Shown: positions 16,653 through 23,553 of the stretch, one piece after another
Numbering within the stretch: the first letter of the stretch is position 1
How the letters are laid out: every line of letters begins with the position of its first letter
NCBI GenBank assembly: GCA_905233685.1
Contig: CAJOEZ010000032.1
Location: forward strand, 1 to 36,214
Length of the DNA: 36,214 bases
From: an uncultured Bacteroidales bacterium
GTDB lineage: Bacteria > Bacteroidota > Bacteroidia > Bacteroidales > F082
Direction: 5' to 3'
The notes under the pieces: generated by a model
Told to the model about the DNA's origin: nothing
Database searches by the model: none
What the model saw: the letters and a program-made list of their open reading frames with translations, nothing else
Position numbers and translations under genes: made by a program

Positions 16653-17691
16653 ACTTATTGTAATGGCAAACCAACAACTTCCCCGCCTTCGAGCGAAGGT
16701 GCATCGCTCCGCCCAAGCAATTCCTAAACACCTTGCAATCAGCGCATTGACCTGACTTCATCCATGCGCGGTCTCGGAAAGGCTGGAATCGGTTTTCCCA
16801 AACGTCTAAAAAATCGTCTTTGTAAATGTTTCCTTGCACATAGCTGCGGTCGATGTTTGGACAGGCGGAAATGGAGCCATCAATCAAGATGGAGCCGACG
16901 GTGATGCCCGCGCGACAGAAATAAAACCAGTCGCGGACCTTACGCTCGTAGGGACCAACATAGGCCTCGCAACTGAACTTGCAATCAATTTTGCCTTCCT
17001 TTCGGGTCGCAACGATGAAGTCCATCAACTGGCGGAATTGTTCATCGCTGAGTTGCAGGCTCTTGTCGGTGGCCGCACGACCAATCGGGTCGATGGTAAA
17101 CAAGCGCCAGGCCTTTACCTTGTGCTCGATGAGCAGTTGTTTGATAGCTTCCAACTCGCCGAAGTTCATCGGGCTGACGCAGGTCACGATGTCGTAAGTG
17201 GGAAGGCTTTTCTCATTGGCAATCAAGTCGATGGCGCGCAGGGCGTGGTCGAAACTGCCTTGGCGTTTGCGGAAGGCATCGTGCGTGTCGCGTAACCCGT
17301 CAAGGCTGATGGTGATGCTGCACATGCCTGCATCCATCAGCTTTTTGTGCATGGCCTCGTCGTAGGCATAGCCATTGCTGACGATGCCCCAAGGAAAGCC
17401 GTGCTGCCGCAGTTGTCGCCCGCAGTCGGCCAAATCGGAACGCACCAAAGGCTCGCCTCCCGTAATGACCACCAAGATAGAATTGCGTTCAAACTTGGTT
17501 TCCAAGGGTTTAATCGCGTTCAAGAAGTCCTCGAAAGGCATGTCTTTGTAGCGCGACGAAGCCAGACAATCCGAGCCGCAGTGCTGACAGTTGAGGTTGC
17601 AGCGTTGCGTACACTCCCAAAAAAGGTAGTTCAGCTCGTGAAGCTGGGTTTCCTTTTTTCGGAAATAATTATGAAAGGCTTGGAGCATCAT
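16648..17691 (-). CDS. Radical SAM/SPASM domain protein of the rSAM/lipoprotein system
   Basis: 347 residues. C31-x3-C35-x2-C38 (RCNLNCQHCGSDC) binds the radical SAM [4Fe-4S] cluster; VVITGGEPLVR and TISLDGLRDTH are the following SAM-binding blocks. The C-terminal third has the cysteine array of a SPASM domain (FYFCRAG, ISACPNID, SGQCADCKVFRNCLGG, LLVCHYN), which holds extra clusters in peptide-modifying enzymes. Three small lipoproteins with a shared YGxP motif are encoded directly upstream, and the gene overlaps the nearest by 23 nt. This arrangement matches the Bacteroidetes rSAM/lipoprotein pair (TIGR04133 with TIGR04134, from memory). The enzyme probably modifies those lipoproteins; the chemistry is unknown. 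ATG at 17691 or 17688 may be used. Confidence 0.88.
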   Translation of the reverse strand: MMLQAFHNYFRKKETQLHELNYLFWECTQRCNLNCQHCGSDCLASSRYKDMPFEDFLNAIKPLETKFERNSILVVITGGEPLVRSDLADCGRQLRQHGFPWGIVSNGYAYDEAMHKKLMDAGMCSITISLDGLRDTHDAFRKRQGSFDHALRAIDLIANEKSLPTYDIVTCVSPMNFGELEAIKQLLIEHKVKAWRLFTIDPIGRAATDKSLQLSDEQFRQLMDFIVATRKEGKIDCKFSCEAYVGPYERKVRDWFYFCRAGITVGSILIDGSISACPNIDRSYVQGNIYKDDFLDVWENRFQPFRDRAWMKSGQCADCKVFRNCLGGAMHLRSKAGKLLVCHYNKL

Positions 17692-17851
17692 TACTCACTT
17701 CTTGAATTTCTTTATCCAAAATTTGACTCCAATTCATATCATTTGGTGGTCCATACTTTTTCGAACAGGCGAACATCATCGCCAAGATAGTAACGCCAGA
17801 AAACATCGCTACGCGGCGGAACCATTTATATAAGGAGTGCTTTTTCATCAC
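17669..17851 (-). CDS. Small lipoprotein with YGPP motif, candidate radical SAM substrate
   Basis: 60 residues. A basic N-terminus (KKHSLYKWFRR) and a hydrophobic core lead to the lipobox MMFAC (Cys29). Directly after it comes SKKYGPPND, then a polar tail of about 22 residues. The tail is too short for a folded domain, as in a precursor peptide. The YGxP motif after the cysteine is shared with the two lipoproteins upstream. Its 3' end overlaps the radical SAM start by 23 nt, implying coupled translation. Function inferred from context only. Confidence 0.75.
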   Translation of the reverse strand: MMKKHSLYKWFRRVAMFSGVTILAMMFACSKKYGPPNDMNWSQILDKEIQEVSNDAPSLS

Positions 17852-17859
17852 AGAAAGAG

Positions 17860-18255
17860 TTATTGGATAGTTACCAATTTGATTCTCAAGTCTGTAAGGT
17901 CTGAATCGGAATAAACCAAGGTGTCAAAGGGCTTATAGTGCTCTTCCTCATCCTCAACCTCAATGGTCAATTGGGAAACCCTATGGATGTTGCCCCATTG
18001 TCGCATTTCAAAATATCCGTTTTCATCCGAGTCTCCAAAGTCGTGACAACCCGACCAACCATCAGCATGAAACACATGCAAATGGACGCCTGGCAAAGGC
18101 TGTCCATTAGCTTTGTCGGTCACATAACCGCTAATGTGGATTTCAACAAAGTCATCAATATCTTTCGGCGTGCCATAGCAAGCCTGCATGATAAACATCA
18201 CCGTCGTGAGCGCCGAGGCTTTCATCAGCCCCCTTAACCATTTGTAGATTTTCAT
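17860..18255 (-). CDS. Radical SAM-associated lipoprotein with carboxypeptidase-regulatory-like domain
   Basis: 131 residues. The signal peptide ends at FIMQAC (Cys26), followed at once by YGTPKDIDDF. The rest, ISGYVTDKANGQPLPGVHL through DENGYFEM to VYSDSDLTDLRIKLV, is a single Ig-like beta-sandwich of the carboxypeptidase regulatory/CarboxypepD type. This lipobox-YGTP-sandwich layout is what I remember for the radical SAM-associated putative lipoprotein (TIGR04134). It is the first gene behind a clear promoter and is followed 8 nt later by the 60-residue lipoprotein and then the radical SAM gene. Its signal peptide is nearly identical to that of the 64-residue paralogue upstream. Confidence 0.82.
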   Translation of the reverse strand: MKIYKWLRGLMKASALTTVMFIMQACYGTPKDIDDFVEIHISGYVTDKANGQPLPGVHLHVFHADGWSGCHDFGDSDENGYFEMRQWGNIHRVSQLTIEVEDEEEHYKPFDTLVYSDSDLTDLRIKLVTIQ

Positions 18256-18271
18256 TGCGTCAAAATTTTTG

Positions 18272-18301
18272 TTGCTGCAAAAGTAGAAAGAATTGCAGCA
18301 A
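18272..18301. promoter_or_regulatory. Perfect inverted repeat over the lipoprotein promoter, candidate operator
   Basis: TTGCTGCAA (18272-18280) and TTGCAGCAA (18293-18301) are exact complements separated by 12 nt. The repeat covers the -7 box and most of the spacer, a usual place for a repressor site. No regulator gene is in the cluster. Confidence 0.45.
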
Positions 18302-18307
18302 AAACAA
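18278..18307 (-). promoter_or_regulatory. Promoter of the lipoprotein/radical SAM operon
   Basis: On the minus strand TTG (18307-18305), a 19-nt spacer and TACTTTTG (18285-18278) match the phylum's -33/-7 consensus exactly, 22 nt before the ATG at 18255. Confidence 0.75.
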
Positions 18308-18376
18308 CGCTTTTTCAGGGCATTACAAACTTTTTCAGAATGTCAATGCTGATTATCAGTGGTTTACAAATCCGAA

Positions 18377-18571
18377 TTACAAACTATTTTGAATGGACAA
18401 AGTGTCGCTGACGGGCAGCTCCACTTCCTCTTCATCAATAATTTCGCTTTCATCGGGCATTTCAGGCGGCATATTCGGCGAGCCGTAGCAGGCCTGCATG
18501 ATGAACATCACCGTGGTCAAGGCCGAGGCTTTCAAAAGCCATCTAAAGACTTTATACGTTTTCATAACCAT
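18377..18571 (-). CDS. Small lipoprotein with YGSP motif, candidate radical SAM substrate
   Basis: 64 residues. The signal peptide KASALTTVMFIMQAC is identical to that of the 131-residue paralogue; YGSPNMPPEMPDE follows the lipidated cysteine, then a very acidic tail (SEIIDEEEVELP). There is no room for a globular domain. It starts 7 nt after the end of the reading-frame remnant of the membrane protein gene, so it originally lay in the same operon. ATG at 18571 or 18565 may be the start. Its similarity to the next gene extends to the DNA level over the signal peptide, which indicates a duplication. Confidence 0.72.
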   Translation of the reverse strand: MVMKTYKVFRWLLKASALTTVMFIMQACYGSPNMPPEMPDESEIIDEEEVELPVSDTLSIQNSL

Positions 18572-18578
18572 TTGATTT

Positions 18579-18716
18579 TTATTTCTTTATACTCAATAAC
18601 ACGCCGAGCACGACACCGAGGAATGCCGCAAACAGCACCTGAAGCGTAGGCGGCAACAGGAAGGTGATGGTGTGCGCAGGGTACCAAAACAGCGGAATGG
18701 TCTTGGCAAAAACAAA
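18579..18716 (-). pseudogene. Downstream remnant of the membrane protein gene after an in-frame TGA
   Basis: In the same frame as the gene at 18717-19268, the codons after the TGA (18719-18717) continue as FVFAKTIPLFWYPAHTITF, then LLPP and a hydrophobic helix AAFLGVVLGVLLS, ending in KK and TAA at 18581-18579. The total frame is 690 nt, 230 codons. The remnant completes the membrane protein with the missing last helices. Either a nonsense mutation, readthrough or a sequencing error explains this. Confidence 0.7.
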
Positions 18717-19268
18717 TCAATATTGGATGTCCCAATTAATCTTCTTCGACAAAGCCTCACCAATCTTCAGCGGGCTACCGAAAAAGCCTTTCAGCGTTCC
18801 ACCCGTCTCGGCAATGTGGATGTCGGTGATTTTGTGGAAAGTCATGAAAACCGGCGCAAACAAGGTGTTCATCAGCACGCTGACGCAGAGCGCGACGAAG
18901 AACTTGCCCCAACTGAGGCTGCCGGCAAACCATGCAGCGGCTTTCCCGTTGAGATGGAAGCCTCCATCAAGCAAGGTCACTGTTCCCGTCTTGAAAATGG
19001 TCATGGCGGAAGCAATGACCACGCCCAAAACACCCCAAACCAGCATCTTAGGCAGCAGCCCGAAGCCTTTTTTGAGGTACACGCCCTCGCGAATACGCAA
19101 AGCTAACATCTCGCCAAAAGTGCCGAGGATGGCAAACTTGAAGAAACTCATCAGCAGGCCGTGGGCTTTGGTGGTCTCATTGAACCACGTCCACGCGCCA
19201 GGGATGAATGCAAAGCCGCAAATGACAGCGGCCACAATAATTAAAGTAATCAGGTCAGTTTTTTTCAT
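18717..19268 (-). CDS. Integral membrane protein, truncated by in-frame stop
   Basis: 183 residues up to TGA. Hydrophobic helices lie at about 5-25 (ITLIIVAAVICGFAFIPGAW), 40-55, 75-95 (MLVWGVLGVVIASAMTIF) and 120-140 (FFVALCVSVLMNTLFAPVF). The product ends at KKINWDIQY, after which the frame continues for another 45 residues with further membrane segments. It resembles a conserved Bacteroidales membrane protein of about 230 residues that I know only as uncharacterised. It begins 9 nt after the CotH-like gene and precedes the first small lipoprotein, so it probably belonged to the same transcript. Confidence 0.65.
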   Translation of the reverse strand: MKKTDLITLIIVAAVICGFAFIPGAWTWFNETTKAHGLLMSFFKFAILGTFGEMLALRIREGVYLKKGFGLLPKMLVWGVLGVVIASAMTIFKTGTVTLLDGGFHLNGKAAAWFAGSLSWGKFFVALCVSVLMNTLFAPVFMTFHKITDIHIAETGGTLKGFFGSPLKIGEALSKKINWDIQY

Positions 19269-19277
19269 ATCGTTCAG

Positions 19278-20870
19278 TTAATTACAATTCATCGACAAAG
19301 TGTCGGCATGATGAGTTTTTATGAAATCAGTGAGTTCCTGCTCAAACAGAGCACTGCGCGAACTAAAGAAAGCGTCCACTTTCTTCATGTCGTTGGACCA
19401 TTGCGTTTCGCTCAACGGGTTCTTGAAGCGCATCGATTGTCGCCAAATCTCGTCTTTGACAAGCTCACAGTAGTCATCAAGATGGGTTTTCATCACATCG
19501 TAACGGAATGCCGTCTTGCTCAGCTCGCGGTAACGGCTGAGAAGCTGGTTTCTAAAGTTCTCATTATCAAGATAAAACACAATCATACGGCTGTCGTACT
19601 CCTTGCTGACAGCATTTTCCATCGCATTGAAACTCAAGCTTGAGAAGCATCCGTCGCCGTCATAAAAGATGAAACGGAAGGGTTCTCCCGTTTCCTTTTG
19701 CCAAATCATGACATTGTTGTGGGGCCAGTCGAGGTTGGCGGAAAAGGTCTCGAAAACCAAGTAATCCAACCAATTGGACGCGTCCAAGCGCGTAAAGGCA
19801 TAAATCGAGTCTTCCAGATTGTTGATATCTGCCTTCCTCGACCAATGCATCAATTTCCACCAGTCCGTCCAATCACCGTGCTTTTGCTCGCGCCACCACT
19901 TTATCACGTTGATTTTCTCCTTGTTACAATTATAATGGTCAGCCACATAGAATTGGTCCGGCGACTCTTCCAAGGTATAAATACCCCAATACTCGCCGTT
20001 GATGAACACGATGGTTTGTCGCACCCCAAGGCAGTCTATGTCAAGGTCGGGATGCGCAGCGACACTCTGCGAGAGGTAGTCTTGTCCTCCAGTTTGGAGC
20101 CAATTGCTGCATTGGAACGGGTGCAACACTAAACGTTTGTATCCCTTTTCATAATGCTGACCGAAAAAGTCGTGCATGAAGCGCTTGTTGCTGTATTCCC
20201 TTCGAGCATAAAGCTTCATCCCCTTCTGCTGGTACCATCGCGAAGCCCCGCCATGCGTGCGCAGACCACAAATCTGGTTAATGCCGCTGTTGTCGGGTTC
20301 GTAAAACTCAAAGTTGACAACACGTTCCCACGCATAACCCGTCTTGCAATAATTGCCCGTTGTGGTTGAATCGGCGGGAACATAGGATGCCCCAGGAACA
20401 AAAATACCTGACTCATAATCAAATAGCGAAAGCGAATCGGCTGCAATAGAAAGCACGGGCAAGCCATGAAAATTGCAGCCTAATGACTTAATGAAGTAAG
20501 TGTTGGTCTCCACCTCTCCCACCCGATTCTCGTTTTCATCAAATGCCGCCGCTCGAATCACGATGGCCCTGTCCACGTCATAAGGCTTGAAGAATCGGGT
20601 CGGTATGGTGTTGATAATGGTATAAATATTTGATTTTGAATAAGTTTGCTCATCCAAAAACAAAGAATCTTGATAAAGAGTCGAACGTGAGGTCGGCGCG
20701 TCGCCATTGAAGGTGTAACGGATATGAAGCGAATCGGCGCAATGCAACGTCAAACTAAAACTCTGCTCATAAAACCCACCGGGCGCCGAAAAAGTAACCA
20801 CATCTTTCTGAGCCATCAGGAAAAACGGCCACAACAGCAAGGCGATTATTATGTGCGCAGCTTTGTTCAC
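19278..20870 (-). CDS. Secreted CotH kinase-family protein with chitobiase C-terminal-like domain
   Basis: 530 residues starting at a GTG (20870) that overlaps the upstream stop as GTGA; the frame is open further up, but that part is the shadow of the small membrane gene. A signal peptide (AAHIIIALLLWPFFLMAQ) is followed by a domain of about 100 residues (FSAPGGFYEQSFSLTLHC ... IRYTFNGDAPTSRS ... IVIRAAAFDENE) of the chitobiase/hexosaminidase C-terminal type. The rest is CotH-like: GLRTHGGASRWYQQKGMKLY, INGEYWGIYTLEE and FRFIFYDGDGCF. CotH of Bacillus is an atypical protein kinase of the spore coat; in Bacteroidetes secreted relatives have unknown targets. No type IX sorting domain is seen at the end. 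Confidence 0.82.
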   Translation of the reverse strand: MNKAAHIIIALLLWPFFLMAQKDVVTFSAPGGFYEQSFSLTLHCADSLHIRYTFNGDAPTSRSTLYQDSLFLDEQTYSKSNIYTIINTIPTRFFKPYDVDRAIVIRAAAFDENENRVGEVETNTYFIKSLGCNFHGLPVLSIAADSLSLFDYESGIFVPGASYVPADSTTTGNYCKTGYAWERVVNFEFYEPDNSGINQICGLRTHGGASRWYQQKGMKLYARREYSNKRFMHDFFGQHYEKGYKRLVLHPFQCSNWLQTGGQDYLSQSVAAHPDLDIDCLGVRQTIVFINGEYWGIYTLEESPDQFYVADHYNCNKEKINVIKWWREQKHGDWTDWWKLMHWSRKADINNLEDSIYAFTRLDASNWLDYLVFETFSANLDWPHNNVMIWQKETGEPFRFIFYDGDGCFSSLSFNAMENAVSKEYDSRMIVFYLDNENFRNQLLSRYRELSKTAFRYDVMKTHLDDYCELVKDEIWRQSMRFKNPLSETQWSNDMKKVDAFFSSRSALFEQELTDFIKTHHADTLSMNCN

Positions 20871-21163
20871 ATTGGTTTTCTCTTTTTGTCGGCCTCTTTG
20901 TTCTGCCAATAGCGCCCCAGAAGACAAAGCAGGCACAAGCCGCAAATAATGCCGCCGAGAACGAAGCCCGTCTGGTCTTCGCCTTTGGCTTTGTAAAGGT
21001 AAATGCCGTAGCCGAAAATGGCCAAGTCCACGATGATACTCAGGACATAGCCAATGGTGCGGCTGGTCTTGTTGGTCTTCTTCAGCAGGTAATTGTCGAG
21101 CAGAAAGGTGATGACGACTAAACCAGCATAGACGAGGTAATATGTCGCTTTTTCTGTAATCAT
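20867..21163 (-). CDS. Small membrane protein
   Basis: 98 residues with three predicted membrane helices (YYLVYAGLVVITFLLDNYLL, IGYVLSIIVDLAIFGYGIYL, FVLGGIICGLCLLCLLG) and a basic tail (ADKKRKPM). No family recognised. It overlaps the CotH-like gene by 4 nt, so the two are translationally coupled. No TAnnTTTG promoter box is visible directly before it; a palindromic repeat lies upstream. Confidence 0.65.
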   Translation of the reverse strand: MITEKATYYLVYAGLVVITFLLDNYLLKKTNKTSRTIGYVLSIIVDLAIFGYGIYLYKAKGEDQTGFVLGGIICGLCLLCLLGRYWQNKEADKKRKPM

Positions 21164-21184
21164 AATTATTACAATAAAGTGGAG

Positions 21185-21247
21185 CCTTCGACAAGCTCAG
21201 GCACCCTCAACTCTTGCAAAGGTCAAGGTCCCTGAGCCTGTCGAAGG
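21185..21247. repeat. Intergenic palindrome, CCTTCGACAAGCTCAGG class
   Basis: CCTTCGACAAGCTCAGG (21185-21201) and CCTGAGCCTGTCGAAGG (21231-21247) are complementary over 17 nt with one mismatch, separated by 29 nt. The core is a repeat I recognise from many unrelated bacterial genomes. It lies between the stop of the acetate-CoA ligase gene and the small membrane gene and could act as a transcript-end hairpin. Confidence 0.75.
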
Positions 21248-21255
21248 GCCGACAC

Positions 21256-22389
21256 TCATTTTTCAATTCGGATACGTGCATCCACGGCCGTCACATAACG
21301 CGGGTTGCCGAGCAAGGGGTTCAAATCCATCTCGGCGATTTCGGGAGCGGCCTGCACCAAGGCACTCACGCGAACCACCTGTTCGGCGTAGAGGTCGAGA
21401 TTGACGCCCGCCTGACCACGCACGCCTTCCAATATCTTATAGCCCTTGAGATTCTTGAGTTTGTCGAGCACCTCGTCCTTGCTGGTGGGCACGAGCACAC
21501 TCTCCACGTCCTTCAGCACCTCAATGAAGATGCCGCCCAAGCCGAAGAACACCTGATGGCCAAACTTCGGGTCACGCATGGCACCGACATACACCTCCGT
21601 GCCATCAAGCATAGGATACATCTCCACGGCGTAGGTGTCCTTGATGGCCATGAGGCGGTCAAACTCCTTGCTTACCGTATCAAAGTCTTTCACGCCAAGG
21701 GTGACGCCACCCACATCGCTCTTATGCAGCGGGCCGACGACCTTCATCACCAATGGCACATCCTTCGAGCAGCCGACCTCTTTGGCGAAGGCCAAGGCAT
21801 CCTCTTTCTTGCTCACTTCCACGCTCTTCTTGCGGCTGATGCCGGCGGCATCGAGCAGTTCGTTGTAATCAGCCATTTCAAGGTAACCGTCCTTGCAGCG
21901 GTCAATGGTTCTGCGGATACGCACAACGTCGATTTCGGGTTGGTCGGCTGCTACAGCACCTTCCTGAACGTAGGCCGCAATCTCTTTCATACCGACCAAA
22001 CTTGCAGCACGAACACGTTTGGCTCCAGTCACGACGCGATAGCCTCCATTCATAGGGCTGACGGTAATCGGGGTGAGCAAACCCTCCTCGCGTATGGACT
22101 CGGCCACTTCAGCCACCTCGGCCTTGTCAGGCTCGTCGGTAGGAGGCACCAAAAGCTGGTCGATAGGCAAATTCTCGATGATGCCCGACTTGGGTTTAGG
22201 CGTATTGTAGATCTTGCAGATGGCGTTGCCAAGCACACATTCCTCGGGGAAGTTGATGTTTCCCTTGGCAATGAAATCCTCAATCTCGTCTTTCACGTTG
22301 ATGATGGAAGGCAGCACGGGGAAGATGGGCTTCTTGCAGGTCTTCATCTTTTGGTCGAGCAAGTCATAGACCTCTTTGTTGCTAAACAA
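21256..22389 (-). CDS. Acetate-CoA ligase (ADP-forming), C-terminal part with inserted ParB-like domain (frameshifted)
   Basis: The frame opens with the rare start TTG at 22389 but reads PGLFSNKEVYDLLDQKMK across the junction, so it is the continuation of the gene at 22382-23518 in the +1 frame. Residues 1-66 finish the second ligase-CoA subdomain (KKPIFPVLPSIINVK). Residues about 72-144 (ENLPIDQLL ... AESIREEGLLTPITV ... VVTGAKRVRAASLVGM) have the order and spacing of a ParB/sulfiredoxin-fold domain (motif near GERRxRA). Residues about 150-377 are an ATP-grasp domain with VVGPLHKSDVGGV (H222) and EMDLNPLLG. ATP-grasp plus ligase domains make acetate and ATP from acetyl-CoA and ADP. ParB-like domains bind nucleotides in other proteins, so a regulatory role is an inference. 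Confidence 0.78.
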   Translation of the reverse strand: MFSNKEVYDLLDQKMKTCKKPIFPVLPSIINVKDEIEDFIAKGNINFPEECVLGNAICKIYNTPKPKSGIIENLPIDQLLVPPTDEPDKAEVAEVAESIREEGLLTPITVSPMNGGYRVVTGAKRVRAASLVGMKEIAAYVQEGAVAADQPEIDVVRIRRTIDRCKDGYLEMADYNELLDAAGISRKKSVEVSKKEDALAFAKEVGCSKDVPLVMKVVGPLHKSDVGGVTLGVKDFDTVSKEFDRLMAIKDTYAVEMYPMLDGTEVYVGAMRDPKFGHQVFFGLGGIFIEVLKDVESVLVPTSKDEVLDKLKNLKGYKILEGVRGQAGVNLDLYAEQVVRVSALVQAAPEIAEMDLNPLLGNPRYVTAVDARIRIEK

Positions 22390-23518
22390 TCCAGGCGTTT
22401 TCGACAGTGTCGATGATATATCCGAGTTGTTCGGCGGTACCCGTGGCGAGGAAATCGATGGGATTGCCTACGCTTGAGCCAGCGAAGAGCTTCTCTAACA
22501 ATGCCGGGCTGGCAGGGTGTTCCTTGAGCGAAGGCACCTCCATGCCGCCGTTGGAGAGGACGTCGGTGAGCATCACGGCAGGGCCGCCAGCGTGGGTGAT
22601 GACAGCGCAGCGATTGCCCTTGATTTCGGGGTACATGAAGACGCCGCACACCGTGGTCAGCTCCTGACGGTTTTGGCAACGCACAATGCCCGCCTTGCGG
22701 AACAGAGCATCCACAGCGGCATCATTAGTGGCCAAAGCGCCAGTATGTGATGACGCAGCGCGGCTACCTGCTGCCGAGCCTCCTGACTTGATGGCAGCAA
22801 TATGGCATCCCTTGTTGATGAGGCTGCGTGAGTGTTTCAGCAGTCGTTGCGGGTCGCCGATCTTTTCCATGTAGAGCATGATGACATGGCTCGACTTCAC
22901 CGGGTCGAAGGTCTCGTCCAAATACTCCAACACGTCTTCGATGCCGAGCTGGGCGCTGTTGCCCACTGCCCACACGCTATTGAATTTCAATCCGTTACTC
23001 ATGCCGTATTCCTTAATAAACACGGCTGTTGCTCCAGAGCCCGTGATGAAATCAACACCCTTGGGGTCAAGTGTCGGGATAGGGGTATCGAAACAGCCAG
23101 CGTAGTTCACATTGAGGAAGCCTGTGCAATTAGGGCCTATCAAGCTGCCGCCGACACTATTGATGGTATCGACAATATGCTTCTCTATTGCGGCGCCTTC
23201 GGCGTTCTCTTCCGAGAATCCAGCGCTGATGATGATGAAGCCCTTGCAGCCTTTCTCTTTGGCCAGCACATCAACGGTCTGGGCGCAGAACTTGGCGGCA
23301 ATGCAAAGGATGGCGCATTCCACCTGCGGCAGATCTTTGACGTTGGCGTAGCATTTCACGCCTTGCACCTCGGTCTCTTTCGGGTTCACCGCGTAAATCG
23401 GGCCATTGAAAGGACTTTCCAAAAGGTTTTTCAAAGCTTTTCCACCGGGTTTGTGGATGTCTGATGATGCACCGCACACTACGATGCTTTTCGGGTCTAA
23501 TAATTCTCTTGCTATCAT
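22382..23518 (-). CDS. Acetate-CoA ligase (ADP-forming), N-terminal part (CoA-binding and ligase domains; frameshifted)
   Basis: 378 residues. Residues 1-135 are the CoA-binding Rossmann domain (CGASSDIHKPGGKALKNLL, AVNPKETEVQG, GFIIISAGFSEE, GPNCTGFLN). Residues about 150-370 are succinyl-CoA-synthetase-like flavodoxin domains with the phosphorylated histidine in SHTGALA (H258) and ITHAGGPAVMLTDVL. The frame ends early: ...TVENA is followed by WIV and TAG, whereas family members continue through one more strand to a PGL segment that appears here in the +1 frame. About a dozen residues are missing at the junction. Intact Bacteroidales homologues are single chains of about 690 residues. Acetate production by substrate-level phosphorylation fits an anaerobic fermenter. 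The promoter at 23554-23561 lies upstream. Confidence 0.88.
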   Translation of the reverse strand: MIARELLDPKSIVVCGASSDIHKPGGKALKNLLESPFNGPIYAVNPKETEVQGVKCYANVKDLPQVECAILCIAAKFCAQTVDVLAKEKGCKGFIIISAGFSEENAEGAAIEKHIVDTINSVGGSLIGPNCTGFLNVNYAGCFDTPIPTLDPKGVDFITGSGATAVFIKEYGMSNGLKFNSVWAVGNSAQLGIEDVLEYLDETFDPVKSSHVIMLYMEKIGDPQRLLKHSRSLINKGCHIAAIKSGGSAAGSRAASSHTGALATNDAAVDALFRKAGIVRCQNRQELTTVCGVFMYPEIKGNRCAVITHAGGPAVMLTDVLSNGGMEVPSLKEHPASPALLEKLFAGSSVGNPIDFLATGTAEQLGYIIDTVENAWIV

Positions 23519-23553
23519 ATTAATAAGGTATAAATTGCAGAATAATTTTGCGC

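Noticed and set aside
18717..18719. TGA as recoded sense codon or selenocysteine
   Set aside because: TGA ends many genes here (for example aroQ and all ATGA overlaps), no selenocysteine-type hairpin follows, and the protein is no known selenoprotein.
20871..21194. Upstream extension of the CotH-like frame
   Set aside because: It is the shadow of the small membrane protein gene in another frame; the GTG at 20870 precedes a proper signal peptide.
21214..22416. 400-codon open frame on the plus strand, antisense to the acetate-CoA ligase
   Set aside because: It is rich in His and Leu as expected for an antisense shadow, and the minus strand has clear domain motifs.
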